Origin: Kriegella sp963975415
GTDB lineage: Bacteria; Bacteroidota; Bacteroidia; Flavobacteriales; Flavobacteriaceae
Assembly (NCBI RefSeq): GCF_963975415.1
Contig: NZ_CAXBGN010000015.1
Coordinates: forward strand, 1-64,000
Length of the DNA stretch: 64,000 nucleotides
Direction: 5' to 3'
Each line of letters begins with the position of its first letter. Position 1 is the first letter of the stretch. Positions 24,556-34,226 of the stretch are shown piece by piece. The position numbers were made by a program, and so were the translations under genes. The notes below the pieces were generated by a model. That model searched no databases and was not told where the DNA came from. It saw only the letters and a list, made by a program, of their open reading frames with translations.

Positions 24556-26013
24556 ATGAAGTATATAAAGTATATAAAATCTGTGATTTTGGTTTTTGCG
24601 TTACTCTCACAACAGGCCTGTAGTGAAGAGCTGCTTACCCAGACCCCAGATCACGTAATTTCGGAAAGCTTGGTAGTGAACTCGGTCGACAAACTGCAAA
24701 ACCTGCTTAACGGGGCTTATAATGAAATTTCCAGCGGTTCTTATTTAGGACGTATCCTGTATAAGCGTGCCGCCGTAAAGGGTGCCGATTTCAGGTTTGT
24801 AAAGACCATCTATAATCCTAGGGATTATGAACAGACCGAATACAGGTACGAAGAGAGTGGCAATAATAATGGAAGTGCAGAAAATCTCTGGCTACAATGT
24901 TTTAAGGCGATCGGGAACCTTAACCTCATTCTCGATAATATAGATACGGCTGAAGGTGATGATAGCGAAAGACAACAGATTAAGGCGCAGGCATTCGCGC
25001 TTAGAGGTATGGTGTATTTTGATTTGACACGAACATTTGCCTATCCTTGGATTAAGGATCAAGGTAACGCCCAAGGAATGCCATTGAAGTTGACCTCCTC
25101 AGAGGTTGTTGTTGACCGTAGTAGTTTAGAGGATACTTATGGGCAGATTATATCCGATTTAAAGGCGGGCCTGGGCGTTATCAAAGATGATACTTGGGCT
25201 GTAGGAAGTACAAAGTATATCACCAAAACGGGCATTAATGCGTTGTTGGCAAGGGTATACCTTTATAAACAAGATTGGGAAAATGCACTCCTATATGCCA
25301 AAGAGGTACTGGCGGTTAAAGGGGAAACGGATCTTATGGGTGTAGATTCCTATGTGTTTAATGACTACACCTCCGAATCCCTGTTTGAAATGAGTATCGA
25401 CAGCGAAAATTCCGTAGGGAGTAATGGCCTTGGTGCCCAGTTTGATTTTCGTGACGGGGGACAAGGCGATGTCATTGCCACCCAAACTTTCGTAGACCTG
25501 CTGCAAACCTATGAAGGCGACCCAAGGGCGAGCTTGTTAACAGAAGACAAAGAAGGTACTACTGCTGCTTTTGTAAAATACATCAATAGAGCAGGCGGAT
25601 CAGGATTAAGTATACATAATGTACCGGTCATACGTCTTTCGGAAATTTATTTGATAGCAGCCGAGGCATGCGCCAATGGCGCCGGCAGTGGTGACCCAGA
25701 AGCATTAGTATACCTTAACACCTTGATTGACAAACGAACTACCGATTTTGAGACCTTTAGAGCTACGGAATCAGGCCTCGACCTTAAGGTACGCATTGCG
25801 CAAGAAAGAAGGCGCGAACTCGCTTTAGAGGGCCACGGGGTTTATGACTATATCAGAACAGGTGCCGACATTGGTCGACCGGAAACCGACCATGTAAACA
25901 CCGGGGTCAATATTAATAATCTAAACGTATCGGCAACTTCCCCAAAAACAATATATCCGATTCCAGCGAGTGAAATCGAAGCTTCCGAAATGGAACAGAC
26001 CGAGGGGTATTAG
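24556..26013 (+). CDS. SusD/RagB-family outer-membrane lipoprotein
   Basis: 485 residues. A lipoprotein signal (LVFALLSQQACSEELL, lipid-anchored Cys) is followed by the helical TPR-type SusD fold: NLILDNIDTAEGDDSERQQIKAQAFALRGMVYFDLTRTFAYPW is the conserved core, and RIAQERRRELALEGHGVYDYIRTG with the C-terminal YPIPASEIEAS the C-terminal signature. It caps the SusC-like barrel upstream and captures substrate at the cell surface. A strong terminator follows. Confidence 0.94.
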   Translation: MKYIKYIKSVILVFALLSQQACSEELLTQTPDHVISESLVVNSVDKLQNLLNGAYNEISSGSYLGRILYKRAAVKGADFRFVKTIYNPRDYEQTEYRYEESGNNNGSAENLWLQCFKAIGNLNLILDNIDTAEGDDSERQQIKAQAFALRGMVYFDLTRTFAYPWIKDQGNAQGMPLKLTSSEVVVDRSSLEDTYGQIISDLKAGLGVIKDDTWAVGSTKYITKTGINALLARVYLYKQDWENALLYAKEVLAVKGETDLMGVDSYVFNDYTSESLFEMSIDSENSVGSNGLGAQFDFRDGGQGDVIATQTFVDLLQTYEGDPRASLLTEDKEGTTAAFVKYINRAGGSGLSIHNVPVIRLSEIYLIAAEACANGAGSGDPEALVYLNTLIDKRTTDFETFRATESGLDLKVRIAQERRRELALEGHGVYDYIRTGADIGRPETDHVNTGVNINNLNVSATSPKTIYPIPASEIEASEMEQTEGY

Positions 26014-26033
26014 CAATTTTCAAAGCCATGTGT

Positions 26034-26067
26034 AAAGATAGCGGAGAGATACTCCGCTATCTTTTTT
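26034..26067. terminator. Bidirectional terminator between convergent genes
   Basis: AAAGATAGCGGAG pairs perfectly with CTCCGCTATCTTT (13-bp stem, 5-nt loop AGATA), with A-run and T-run on both sides. It separates the SusD-like gene from the convergent lipoprotein gene. Confidence 0.92.
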
Positions 26068-26090
26068 AACTTCAAGTTCGGCTTATATTG

Positions 26091-27338
26091 CTAAAAAATG
26101 TCAAGCGGCATATAGGCTGTTTTGATAGTAGATGTATCATTTTCAAGGGAAGTCCATGCAAAATATAGCTCATCTCCGATCCGCTCCATTTGTGGAAATC
26201 CGGTTTCTCTAGATCCGCTCATTTCGCTAACGCTAATAGACGCTGATTTTGTGCCTGATTTATTTACTTTCATGATTTTTAAGTAGGTTGATTCTTTTAC
26301 AGTTTCCATCCAGCTTACAATGGCATTGTCTTCATCAAGCAATACAATATCTACTCTTCCCAAGGCATCCCGATTACTTACTGAAATAGGGGTAGTAAAA
26401 TCGGCGCCACTGTTTTCAGAGAAAGTTACTTTTACTTTAGGTTCCCCGTTTGCCGCAGTAAACCAGGCCACTGCGACACTGTTGCCTATAACGTCTACTT
26501 TTGGCCCATTAACGGGACAACCATTTATTTCCCATCCATCATCAAAAATAGATTTAGGGGTGGTCCATTTACCGTTTACTTGTCTCGTTATGGCAATATC
26601 TCTAATTTCTTTATCCGTTCTATCCCGATATAAAACAATAGGGCCATTGTCGGTAATGGCTGCGGTAGTTTGACAACAACTACATGTCTTTCCGTCTAAA
26701 AGGGCATTGTTGCTTACGGTGCCATTCGAAGAAACCTCTGCTGCCCTTAAGGTCATGGCACCGCCGTGACCTGAATGCGCATGGCCATTTTCCGACGCTG
26801 TATTCCTGCCATCCAGCCATGTGATAAAAAACGAGTCTTTCTTGTAGGGCAACATGGTTACAAAACCATGTTCGGTCTTTGTGCTATCGGTATGCAAAGG
26901 CAATTGGGTTTGCCATTGTGAAGTACCTTTGGGTAAAATGCTTAATTTAATATCATAAGAAAAGGTTTCTTGCGAAGATTTTTTGAGGAAGTGGGCCAGT
27001 ACGTTTTCGTTGTTTACCGTAATCATTGGATAATCGGCCCAGTTTACAAACCAGTCTTGTCCTGTGATAATTTCCTTAGGTTGTTCCCATTTTTCGTCGG
27101 TCAAATAAGAATAATTAAATTGGGTCGTGGAGTCGTTTAATTTTTTAACCCAAGATAGAATCGTTGCTTCTCTACTAGAGAATAAATGGGGCAACAGAGT
27201 TTCCGTGCCCCCGGGAAAAGAGATGAATTGAATAATTTCAGTCTTCTTATATTCCGTTACTTGTTGCTTTTTGTTGGAATTGCATGAAACCAATAAGATA
27301 AACAACACCAGAACATATAGGTATTTGATTTTATTCAT
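26091..27338 (-). CDS. Sialidase-like beta-propeller lipoprotein with CSCC motif
   Basis: 415 residues. The lipoprotein signal reads LFILLVSCNSNKK. The rest looks like a six-bladed exo-sialidase-type propeller (IVLYRDRTDKEIRDI and SWMETVKESTYLKI are typical blade segments), but I see no sialidase Arg triad with confidence. Two Cys-rich sites stand out: GKTCSCCQTTAAI in the middle and INGCPVNGP about 50 residues later; these resemble metal-associated propeller proteins rather than glycosidases. It lies directly after the thioredoxin-like gene (0-bp gap), so the two are co-expressed; the thioredoxin may keep the cysteines reduced. Function unknown. Confidence 0.72.
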   Translation of the reverse strand: MNKIKYLYVLVLFILLVSCNSNKKQQVTEYKKTEIIQFISFPGGTETLLPHLFSSREATILSWVKKLNDSTTQFNYSYLTDEKWEQPKEIITGQDWFVNWADYPMITVNNENVLAHFLKKSSQETFSYDIKLSILPKGTSQWQTQLPLHTDSTKTEHGFVTMLPYKKDSFFITWLDGRNTASENGHAHSGHGGAMTLRAAEVSSNGTVSNNALLDGKTCSCCQTTAAITDNGPIVLYRDRTDKEIRDIAITRQVNGKWTTPKSIFDDGWEINGCPVNGPKVDVIGNSVAVAWFTAANGEPKVKVTFSENSGADFTTPISVSNRDALGRVDIVLLDEDNAIVSWMETVKESTYLKIMKVNKSGTKSASISVSEMSGSRETGFPQMERIGDELYFAWTSLENDTSTIKTAYMPLDIF

Positions 27339-27851
27339 TTACTCAAAATTCTTAAGTTTATGCATCATCCCAGGGGAGTCCCAATCCGATGCTCCGTTTA
27401 TCTCAGCTATCTTTTCTCCTTTTTCGTTAAAAACAAAAGTGGTGGGGAGAGCGTATATTTTTAATTGTGAAAAAGTTCCTGTATACCTTATGAAATTAAG
27501 GTTATAATCAGTTTCGGCTTTAAATGCCTCAATTTCTTTTGCAGATTGATCCGAAGCCAAAAGTAGTAAATAATTTTCCTGCTTCAAAAATGACTCAGAA
27601 CGTTTTAAAGACGACATTTCTTGTATACATGGCCTACACCATGTGGCCCAAAAGTTAAGCAGTATCTTCTTGCCCTTATATTTGTTCAAAGAAATGGGGT
27701 TGCCATTTAAGTCTTCATAGAGAGGAATCTCGACGGCTTCTAAGTTAACCGAATCGCTTCGAATGGTCGATTCAGAAGGTCTTTTTTCTACCTGTTTGCA
27801 TGAAGATGACAACCAGAATAATATAATTATGACACTAATTAATACGCGCAT
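27339..27851 (-). CDS. TlpA-like thioredoxin-family lipoprotein
   Basis: 170 residues. The N-terminus is a lipoprotein signal (LFWLSSSCKQ, Cys18). The thioredoxin fold has the active site FWATWCRPC (Cys72, Cys75), followed by KRSESFLKQENYLLLLASDQS and the cis-Pro loop YALPTTFVFNEKG. Such periplasmic reductases maintain cysteines or help metal-centre assembly. The stop is immediately adjacent to the start of the CSCC propeller gene, which is a plausible client. The gene is divergent from the regulator at 28048. Confidence 0.9.
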   Translation of the reverse strand: MRVLISVIIILFWLSSSCKQVEKRPSESTIRSDSVNLEAVEIPLYEDLNGNPISLNKYKGKKILLNFWATWCRPCIQEMSSLKRSESFLKQENYLLLLASDQSAKEIEAFKAETDYNLNFIRYTGTFSQLKIYALPTTFVFNEKGEKIAEINGASDWDSPGMMHKLKNFE

Positions 27852-28047
27852 AGTATCTTTGTTACCCTTATGCCAAAAATAGTAAATTCAGCCTACTAAA
27901 TGACTAAAATAGCCACGTGTTACGTGGGGGGGTGTCAATAATGAGAAAGATTTCTTTAATTGGCTATTGCCAACTATATTGAGCCTAAATCTGTAAATAA
28001 TATTATAAACACTATATTTAGTATTAGTAGTATACAATTAGATATGA

Positions 28048-30852
28048 ATGGTCTGGAAACCTTTTAATCTGTTATTTCTTTTTCTTTCAATCGGGCTTCT
28101 TTCCCAAGAATTACCTCCTATCCAAAATTATAATCCGATAGATTACGGAGCAGGAAACCAAAATTGGTCGGTTTCCCAATCCGATGACAAACACATTTAT
28201 GTGGCTAATAATAGTGGCCTACTTGAGTTTAATGGAACGAATTGGAAATTGCACCCTTCACCCAATGGAACCTACCTGAGATGTGTTAAGGTAATAGGCG
28301 CACGTATCTATACAGGTAGTTATATGGAATTCGGATTTTGGGAAAAGGACGAATTCGGTAATTTGGCATACTCCTCCGTATCCTCAAAACTTGAGAGTCC
28401 ACTTGTAGAGGATGAGCATTTTTGGAATATATCGGAATTTAAGGATTGGGTGGTATTTCAATCTTTAGATCGCATATACATTTACAATACCATAGATGAA
28501 TCTTTTGAAATGCTCGATGCCAAAACCACGCGGACCGAGATTCTCAAGGTTGGAAACAGTATTTACTTTCAAAAAATCAACGAAGGGGTTTTTACTATTG
28601 AAAATGGGAAGTCTGTATTGGTCTCTGATAATTCCATCTTGAAGAATGATATTGTAGTTGGGGCTTTTTCTAACCAGGAAAGCACTTTAATAGTAACCGA
28701 ACAAGGGGAGTTTTATTTTTTGGACGCCAATGGTCTTCGCAGATGGAATATTTCGGCAGACGATGCGCTGGCATCGGTAAAAATATATAGCAGTATTCAA
28801 TTAAACGATGGTTCATTTGTGTTAGGAACAATTTCGAACGGAATTTATCATATTGACAAAAACGGAAATATTACGGCCCATATCAATCAAGAAAAAGGAT
28901 TGAACAATAATACGGTCTTATCCCTTTTTCAAGACATCGACCATAATCTTTGGCTAGGTTTAGACAATGGAATTAGTGTTATAAACTTAGACTCGCCATT
29001 CGAAGAGTATATTGATCAAGTTGGAAGAATAGGAGTTGTTTACGCGTCTATTTTGTTCAATGGCTTTAAGTATTTAGGTACAAATCAGGGCCTGTTCGTC
29101 AAAAGAGAAAATGAAGAAAGTGTTTATCGACTTGTTAAGCATACTGAAGGGCAGGTATGGGTGTTAAAGCAAATTGACGGTACACTTTTTTGTGGACACA
29201 ATTCTGGAACTTTTGTTATAAATGAAGATGTGGCAGCGCAAATTTCCGACCTGCCCGGAACATGGGATATTAAGCAGCTTGAATCTGATAATAATTTATT
29301 GCTCCAAGGAAACTATAAGGGGTTGAGTATTCTTGAGCGAGCAGACGGCGAATGGCGATTTCGCAATAAAATAGAAGGTTTTGATAGCTCTAGTAGGTTT
29401 TTCGAGTTTGTAGACAGGCAACATATTCTGGTAAACCATGAATATAAAGGCATTTTCATTTTAAATGTAGATAGTGAATTTAAGAAAGTTTTGACCGTTA
29501 AAAAGAAAGATTCTAAAGGCACGGGATCGAGTTTGATCAAGTTTAATGGTGAAATAGTATATTCAACAGTCAATGGAGCTTTTAAATTCGACAATGAAAA
29601 GCAAGACTTCATTGCCGACCCTCTTTTAACCGATAAGCTTTTTCGTGCTGATGAGCATATTATAGGGGTGCTTACCCCGAATGATGATACGGGAAAACTT
29701 TGGGGATTTACCGATATCAATATTATATATCTGGCACCCGGAAAGTTCAATAACGAACTAGTGGCAAATAGAATTCCGATACCAAAATCTTTCAGAAATA
29801 GTATGGGAGTATCTGGGTTTGAATCTATAACCCATTTGAAAGACGAATTATACCTCATAGGTATTTCTAACGGGTATGTTACCCTGAATTTGAAGAAATT
29901 AAAGACGCAGGAATATCATATCTCAATACATTCGGTCTCGAAGGAGTTTTATGATGCTCCGAAAATAGCGGCAACAGTCGATGGGAATCACGAGTTCAAC
30001 TATTCAGAGAACAATTTGAACTTCGGTTTCAGCGTTCCCGAGTTCGATAAATTCACCGAGGTATATTATCAATACCGATTGGATGGAATTTATGATGAAT
30101 GGAGCAATTGGTCAACGATACCTGAAGTATCGTTCAAAAATTTACCCTATGGCGATTATATATTTAAGGTACGGGCAAAGGCAGGAAATATTCTCACCAA
30201 TAATACAGCTTCGTTTGAATTTGCAATTGCAAGACCCTGGTATATATCCAATTGGGCAATTTTTGTCTATGTTGTCTCTATAGCCTTAATAACGGCCCTG
30301 ATTCATAAATTGTATAAGAGATATTATAAGAAACAACAAGATTTGTTGGTGAAGGAAAACAGAAAAAGGCTCAAGCGTAAAAAGCTAAAGACGCAAAAGA
30401 AAATAATTCAGATTAAGAATGAAAAACTGCAAAGTGAGATAGATAGTAAGAATAGGGAACTGGCTGTATCTACCATGAGTCTTATTAAAAAGAATGAGTT
30501 TTTAAATGCAATCAAGGATCAATTAAAGGAGAGCAGCAATGATCCGAAAATAAAATCGGTTATTCAGACAATAGATCGAAACATTAACAACGCCGACGAC
30601 TGGAAACTCTTTGAAGAGGCTTTTAACAACGCTGACAAAGACTTTTTAAAGAAAGTCAAAACATTGCATCCCGAACTAACTCCCAACGATTTGCGCTTAT
30701 GTGCTTATTTAAGGCTTAATCTATCTTCCAAAGAAATAGCTCCGCTACTCAATATTTCTAGCCGCAGTGTAGAGGTAAAACGATATCGGCTTCGTAAAAA
30801 AATGGCATTGCCGCACGAAAATAACCTTACCGATTACATTTTAAACCTCTAA
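28048..30852 (+). CDS. Transmembrane sensor with beta-propeller, Y_Y_Y and LuxR-type HTH domains
   Basis: 934 residues. A signal peptide (LLFLFLSIGLLSQELP) is followed by about 600 residues of ligand-type beta-propeller repeats (NWSVSQSDDKHIYVANNSGLLEFNG; DIDHNLWLGLDNGISVINL), a triple-tyrosine (Y_Y_Y) domain (YYQYRLDGIYDEWSNWSTIPEVSFKNLPYGDYIFKVRA), a membrane helix (about 735-757), a coiled coil (KENRKRLKRKKLKTQKKIIQIKNEKLQ) and a C-terminal HTH (LTPNDLRLCAYLRLNLSSKEIAPLLNISSRSVEVKRYRLRKKM). There is no histidine kinase, so glycan sensing would be passed straight to DNA. It is the likely activator of the SusC-SusD-GH16 operon that follows. Confidence 0.88.
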   Translation: MVWKPFNLLFLFLSIGLLSQELPPIQNYNPIDYGAGNQNWSVSQSDDKHIYVANNSGLLEFNGTNWKLHPSPNGTYLRCVKVIGARIYTGSYMEFGFWEKDEFGNLAYSSVSSKLESPLVEDEHFWNISEFKDWVVFQSLDRIYIYNTIDESFEMLDAKTTRTEILKVGNSIYFQKINEGVFTIENGKSVLVSDNSILKNDIVVGAFSNQESTLIVTEQGEFYFLDANGLRRWNISADDALASVKIYSSIQLNDGSFVLGTISNGIYHIDKNGNITAHINQEKGLNNNTVLSLFQDIDHNLWLGLDNGISVINLDSPFEEYIDQVGRIGVVYASILFNGFKYLGTNQGLFVKRENEESVYRLVKHTEGQVWVLKQIDGTLFCGHNSGTFVINEDVAAQISDLPGTWDIKQLESDNNLLLQGNYKGLSILERADGEWRFRNKIEGFDSSSRFFEFVDRQHILVNHEYKGIFILNVDSEFKKVLTVKKKDSKGTGSSLIKFNGEIVYSTVNGAFKFDNEKQDFIADPLLTDKLFRADEHIIGVLTPNDDTGKLWGFTDINIIYLAPGKFNNELVANRIPIPKSFRNSMGVSGFESITHLKDELYLIGISNGYVTLNLKKLKTQEYHISIHSVSKEFYDAPKIAATVDGNHEFNYSENNLNFGFSVPEFDKFTEVYYQYRLDGIYDEWSNWSTIPEVSFKNLPYGDYIFKVRAKAGNILTNNTASFEFAIARPWYISNWAIFVYVVSIALITALIHKLYKRYYKKQQDLLVKENRKRLKRKKLKTQKKIIQIKNEKLQSEIDSKNRELAVSTMSLIKKNEFLNAIKDQLKESSNDPKIKSVIQTIDRNINNADDWKLFEEAFNNADKDFLKKVKTLHPELTPNDLRLCAYLRLNLSSKEIAPLLNISSRSVEVKRYRLRKKMALPHENNLTDYILNL

Positions 30853-30994
30853 AGGGTACAACAAAATCTATTTAGACTACAACATTACCCATACAAAGCG
30901 TGTTTTCATAATCTTTTGTTAATGCTTTAGCACACCGGGGAAGATTGTCAAACCCATAATATTTTATGCCTTTAACAATGATTTCCTATTTTTT

Positions 30995-31019
30995 TATACA
31001 TTTTTTTTAAGAATGTATA
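30995..31019. promoter_or_regulatory. Inverted repeat upstream of the beta-glucan SusC gene
   Basis: TATACATT (30995-31002) and AATGTATA (31012-31019) form a perfect 8-bp inverted repeat about 75 bp before the SusC start. It is a candidate operator for the regulator encoded just upstream. Its placement supports this; nothing else does. Confidence 0.4.
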
Positions 31020-31091
31020 TTTTTTGTTGGGGTGTACTTGTTGGATTACGACCGACTAAGAAATACATTGTGACATCAAAATAAACTACAG

Positions 31092-34000
31092 ATGAAGAAC
31101 ACTTTTATTTTTCTAATTACTTTATGTTGCATACCAACATTATGGAGTCAAGACCTTACTGTTAGCGGAGTAGTTAACGATGCCAGTTTTGACGAAGCAC
31201 TGCCATTACCTGGGGTAAGTATAGTGTTAAAAAATACGACAATAGGTACCACTACCGACTTTGATGGTTACTTTACCATGACCGGTCTTTCCGCTGGTGA
31301 TGTTCTTGTTTTCTCCTATATAGGATTTGTCGACCAAGAAATAACCATTCAAAATTCGGAGCAACTTACCGTTTTATTGAAGGAAGACGTAAGTGCGTTG
31401 GACGAAGTCGTCGTCGTCGGTTATGGTACACAAAAGAAGAGTGTGGTAACCGGTGCCATTTCAAGTGTAAAAGCATCAGATCTTGAAAGTTTACCAATAC
31501 CAAGAGTTGAGCAAGCACTTCAAGGTAGAGTATCGGGTGTAGTAATTGCCTCAAACTCTGGTCAACCTGGTGATGCTTCTACAGTTAGGGTTAGGGGTAT
31601 TACTACTTTTAATACAACTTCTGGTGGAAACAACCCGCTTTGGGTTGTTGATGGCGTTATAGTAGATTCTGGGGGGATTGGATACTTAAATCAGTCAGAT
31701 ATTAAATCGATAGAAGTTTTAAAAGATGCAGCTTCCTTGGCAATTTATGGAGCTCGTGCTGCTTCAGGAGTACTTTTAATAACCACAAAAACCGGAAGTT
31801 CAGGAAGAATGAATGTTAATTATACCGGCTTTACCGGTGTATCGGGTCCCGCCAATAAATTATCCTTATTGAATGCTGCAGAATATGGGGGTATAATGAA
31901 CGAAAAATCTGTTGCTGCCGGCGGATCTGTGGTTTATCCGAATTTGGCCGCATTGGGTAGTGGAACAGATTGGCAAGATTTAATTTTCAATAATTCGGCT
32001 ATCCGTACCTCTCATGAAGTAAGTCTTAGTGCTGGTAACGATGTGTCAACATTTTATGCCTCTTTTGGGTATATGGACCAAGAAGGTATTGTATCGACCA
32101 ATATTTCAAATTTCAACAGAAAGAATTTCAGGTTGAACTCGACCCACAAAATATCTGAAGTATTCAAGGTAGGTCAAACATTTGGGTACGCCCATAAAAA
32201 AACTATTGGTTTAGGAAATACAAATAGTGAGTTTGGGGGTCCCCTGAGTTCGGCGATAAATTTGGATCCTATAACACCTGCAGTGATAACAGATCCTAAC
32301 ATCGCAAATCGATCGCCGTATAACGATAGTAATGGGCCTGTCTTTAGAGATGCTAATGGAAATCCTTATGGAATTTCTGAAATAGTTGCACAAGAAATGA
32401 CGAATCCGCTAGCATACGAACAAACAAGATTAGGGAATTATGGTTGGTCGGATGATTTTGTTGGTAATGCCTATTTAGAAGTAAAACCTAAGGAAGGTTT
32501 AGTATTTAAAACTTCCGGTGGAATGAAATTATCTTATTGGGGAGATGAAGAATTTACGCCCTCCTATTATTTAAACGCAAATAATTCCAGGGAATTAAAT
32601 AGCATTTACAGAAGTAGGGAGAAAGGTTTTGGTTGGAATATTGAAAATACGCTTTCGTATAACAAAGCAATTGGTAAGCATGACATTACGGTTTTATTAG
32701 GTCAAGGAGTTTATGTAGATAATATTAATAGTAAGGTTACGGTTACCTATACAGATTTGCCAGTCGATAATCGTGAAGATGCCTCATTTAATTTCGATAT
32801 CCCGGCAGATCAAAAAACAACTGATGCAGAAACTGGTGATTATCATAAAGTGTCCTCTTTATTTTCTAGATTAAACTACAATTTTGATGAAAAATACATC
32901 TTCACAGGAATTATTCGCCGTGATGGTTCTTCCAGGTTTGGGCCGAATAATCGTTATGGTTTTTTTCCTTCTTTTTCATTAGGATGGAATGTTTATAGAG
33001 AAGATTTCTGGTCAGAAAACAAAATCATTGATGAACTTAAAATCAGGGGCGGTTATGGCGTGGTAGGTAATGACGCAATTCCTGATTTTGGGTATTTGGC
33101 AACTATAAGTGGCGGTAGTAATTATACCAATGGTTCCGATGACACTGTAGTGATCGGTTATAGTCCAGACGCACCAGATAACCCAGACTTACGGTGGGAG
33201 GAAACTGCACAGTTGAATGTTGGTTTTGAAGCCAGGTTACTTAATGATTTAAGTGTGACATTCGATTATTTCAAAAAAACAACTACCGGTATTTTACAAC
33301 GTTCCGAAATTCCTGGATATGTTGGCGCTATAGAAAACCCGTTGGCAAATGTTGCCGATATGGAAAATTCGGGTCTTGAATTGGAACTGGGTTATAGTAA
33401 ACCTTTTGGGGAAGTGAATTTTCGGGCAAGCGGTAATGTGTCTTATCTAAAAAATGAAGTAACCTTTTTAGGAAATGATAAGGAATTTATCACAGATGAA
33501 ACAGCATCGTTTCAGTCTATGGGCCCAATTACCAGAACCCAGGTCGGCCAATCGTATAATGCATTTTATGGATTCAAAACTGATGGAATTTTCCAAAACC
33601 AAGCAGAAATAGACGCTTATACGAATTCTTCAGGAGGTCTTGTCCAGCCCAATGCAAGCCCCGGAGATATTAAATGGGTTGATGAAAACGAAGATGGAAC
33701 TATCACAGATGACGATAAAACATTTATTGGTAGCGGTATTCCAAAATACACCTTCGGATTGACATTAAATGCAGACTACAAAGGGTTTGATGCAATGGTA
33801 TTCTGGCAAGGTTCGGCAGGCAACAAAATTTTCCAAGGTTTGCGCAGGCTTGACATTCCTACGGCCAATTATTCCACTGTTGCCCTGAGCAGATGGACTG
33901 GGGAAGGAACTTCAAATGACTTTCCAAGATTGACTGATAATGATAGCAATGGTAATTTCTCCAGAGCTTCAGACTTTTATTTAGAAGACGGAAATTATGT

Positions 34001-34220
34001 AAGACTCAAAACTGTTCAACTAGGATACTCGTTGCCTTCTGATGTTGTTGGCAAGATAGGTGCCCAAAAGTTGAGACTTTACATCACTGGTGAAAATTTG
34101 TTGACTTTTACGAAATATACCGGCTATGACCCAGAAATTGGTGGAGACATTTTAGGTATTGATAGGGGATATTATCCGCAAGCAAAATCCTATATGGTTG
34201 GTATTAACTTACAGTTTTAA
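31092..34220 (+). CDS. SusC-like TonB-dependent transporter of a beta-glucan utilization locus
   Basis: 1042 residues. Signal peptide (FIFLITLCCIPTLWSQ), carboxypeptidase-regulatory-like domain (LPGVSIVLKNTTIGTTTDFDGYFTM), the SusC signature ALDEVVVVGYGTQKKS, plug domain (VRVRGITTFNTTSGGNNPLWVVDGVIVD; IKSIEVLKDAASLAIYGARAASGVLLITTK) and barrel ending INLQF. It imports oligosaccharides using TonB energy. The SusD partner starts 6 bp after its stop. The substrate is judged from the downstream GH16 enzyme to be a beta-1,3-glucan. Confidence 0.95.
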   Translation: MKNTFIFLITLCCIPTLWSQDLTVSGVVNDASFDEALPLPGVSIVLKNTTIGTTTDFDGYFTMTGLSAGDVLVFSYIGFVDQEITIQNSEQLTVLLKEDVSALDEVVVVGYGTQKKSVVTGAISSVKASDLESLPIPRVEQALQGRVSGVVIASNSGQPGDASTVRVRGITTFNTTSGGNNPLWVVDGVIVDSGGIGYLNQSDIKSIEVLKDAASLAIYGARAASGVLLITTKTGSSGRMNVNYTGFTGVSGPANKLSLLNAAEYGGIMNEKSVAAGGSVVYPNLAALGSGTDWQDLIFNNSAIRTSHEVSLSAGNDVSTFYASFGYMDQEGIVSTNISNFNRKNFRLNSTHKISEVFKVGQTFGYAHKKTIGLGNTNSEFGGPLSSAINLDPITPAVITDPNIANRSPYNDSNGPVFRDANGNPYGISEIVAQEMTNPLAYEQTRLGNYGWSDDFVGNAYLEVKPKEGLVFKTSGGMKLSYWGDEEFTPSYYLNANNSRELNSIYRSREKGFGWNIENTLSYNKAIGKHDITVLLGQGVYVDNINSKVTVTYTDLPVDNREDASFNFDIPADQKTTDAETGDYHKVSSLFSRLNYNFDEKYIFTGIIRRDGSSRFGPNNRYGFFPSFSLGWNVYREDFWSENKIIDELKIRGGYGVVGNDAIPDFGYLATISGGSNYTNGSDDTVVIGYSPDAPDNPDLRWEETAQLNVGFEARLLNDLSVTFDYFKKTTTGILQRSEIPGYVGAIENPLANVADMENSGLELELGYSKPFGEVNFRASGNVSYLKNEVTFLGNDKEFITDETASFQSMGPITRTQVGQSYNAFYGFKTDGIFQNQAEIDAYTNSSGGLVQPNASPGDIKWVDENEDGTITDDDKTFIGSGIPKYTFGLTLNADYKGFDAMVFWQGSAGNKIFQGLRRLDIPTANYSTVALSRWTGEGTSNDFPRLTDNDSNGNFSRASDFYLEDGNYVRLKTVQLGYSLPSDVVGKIGAQKLRLYITGENLLTFTKYTGYDPEIGGDILGIDRGYYPQAKSYMVGINLQF

Positions 34221-34226
34221 TAAAAA

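Noticed and set aside
21395..26013. A second polysaccharide-utilization locus
   Set aside because: SusC and SusD alone with no CAZyme on either side; neighbours look metal- or redox-related.
26091..27338. A true sialidase
   Set aside because: Propeller-like blades are visible but no convincing Arg triad or Asp-box set; Cys motifs dominate.
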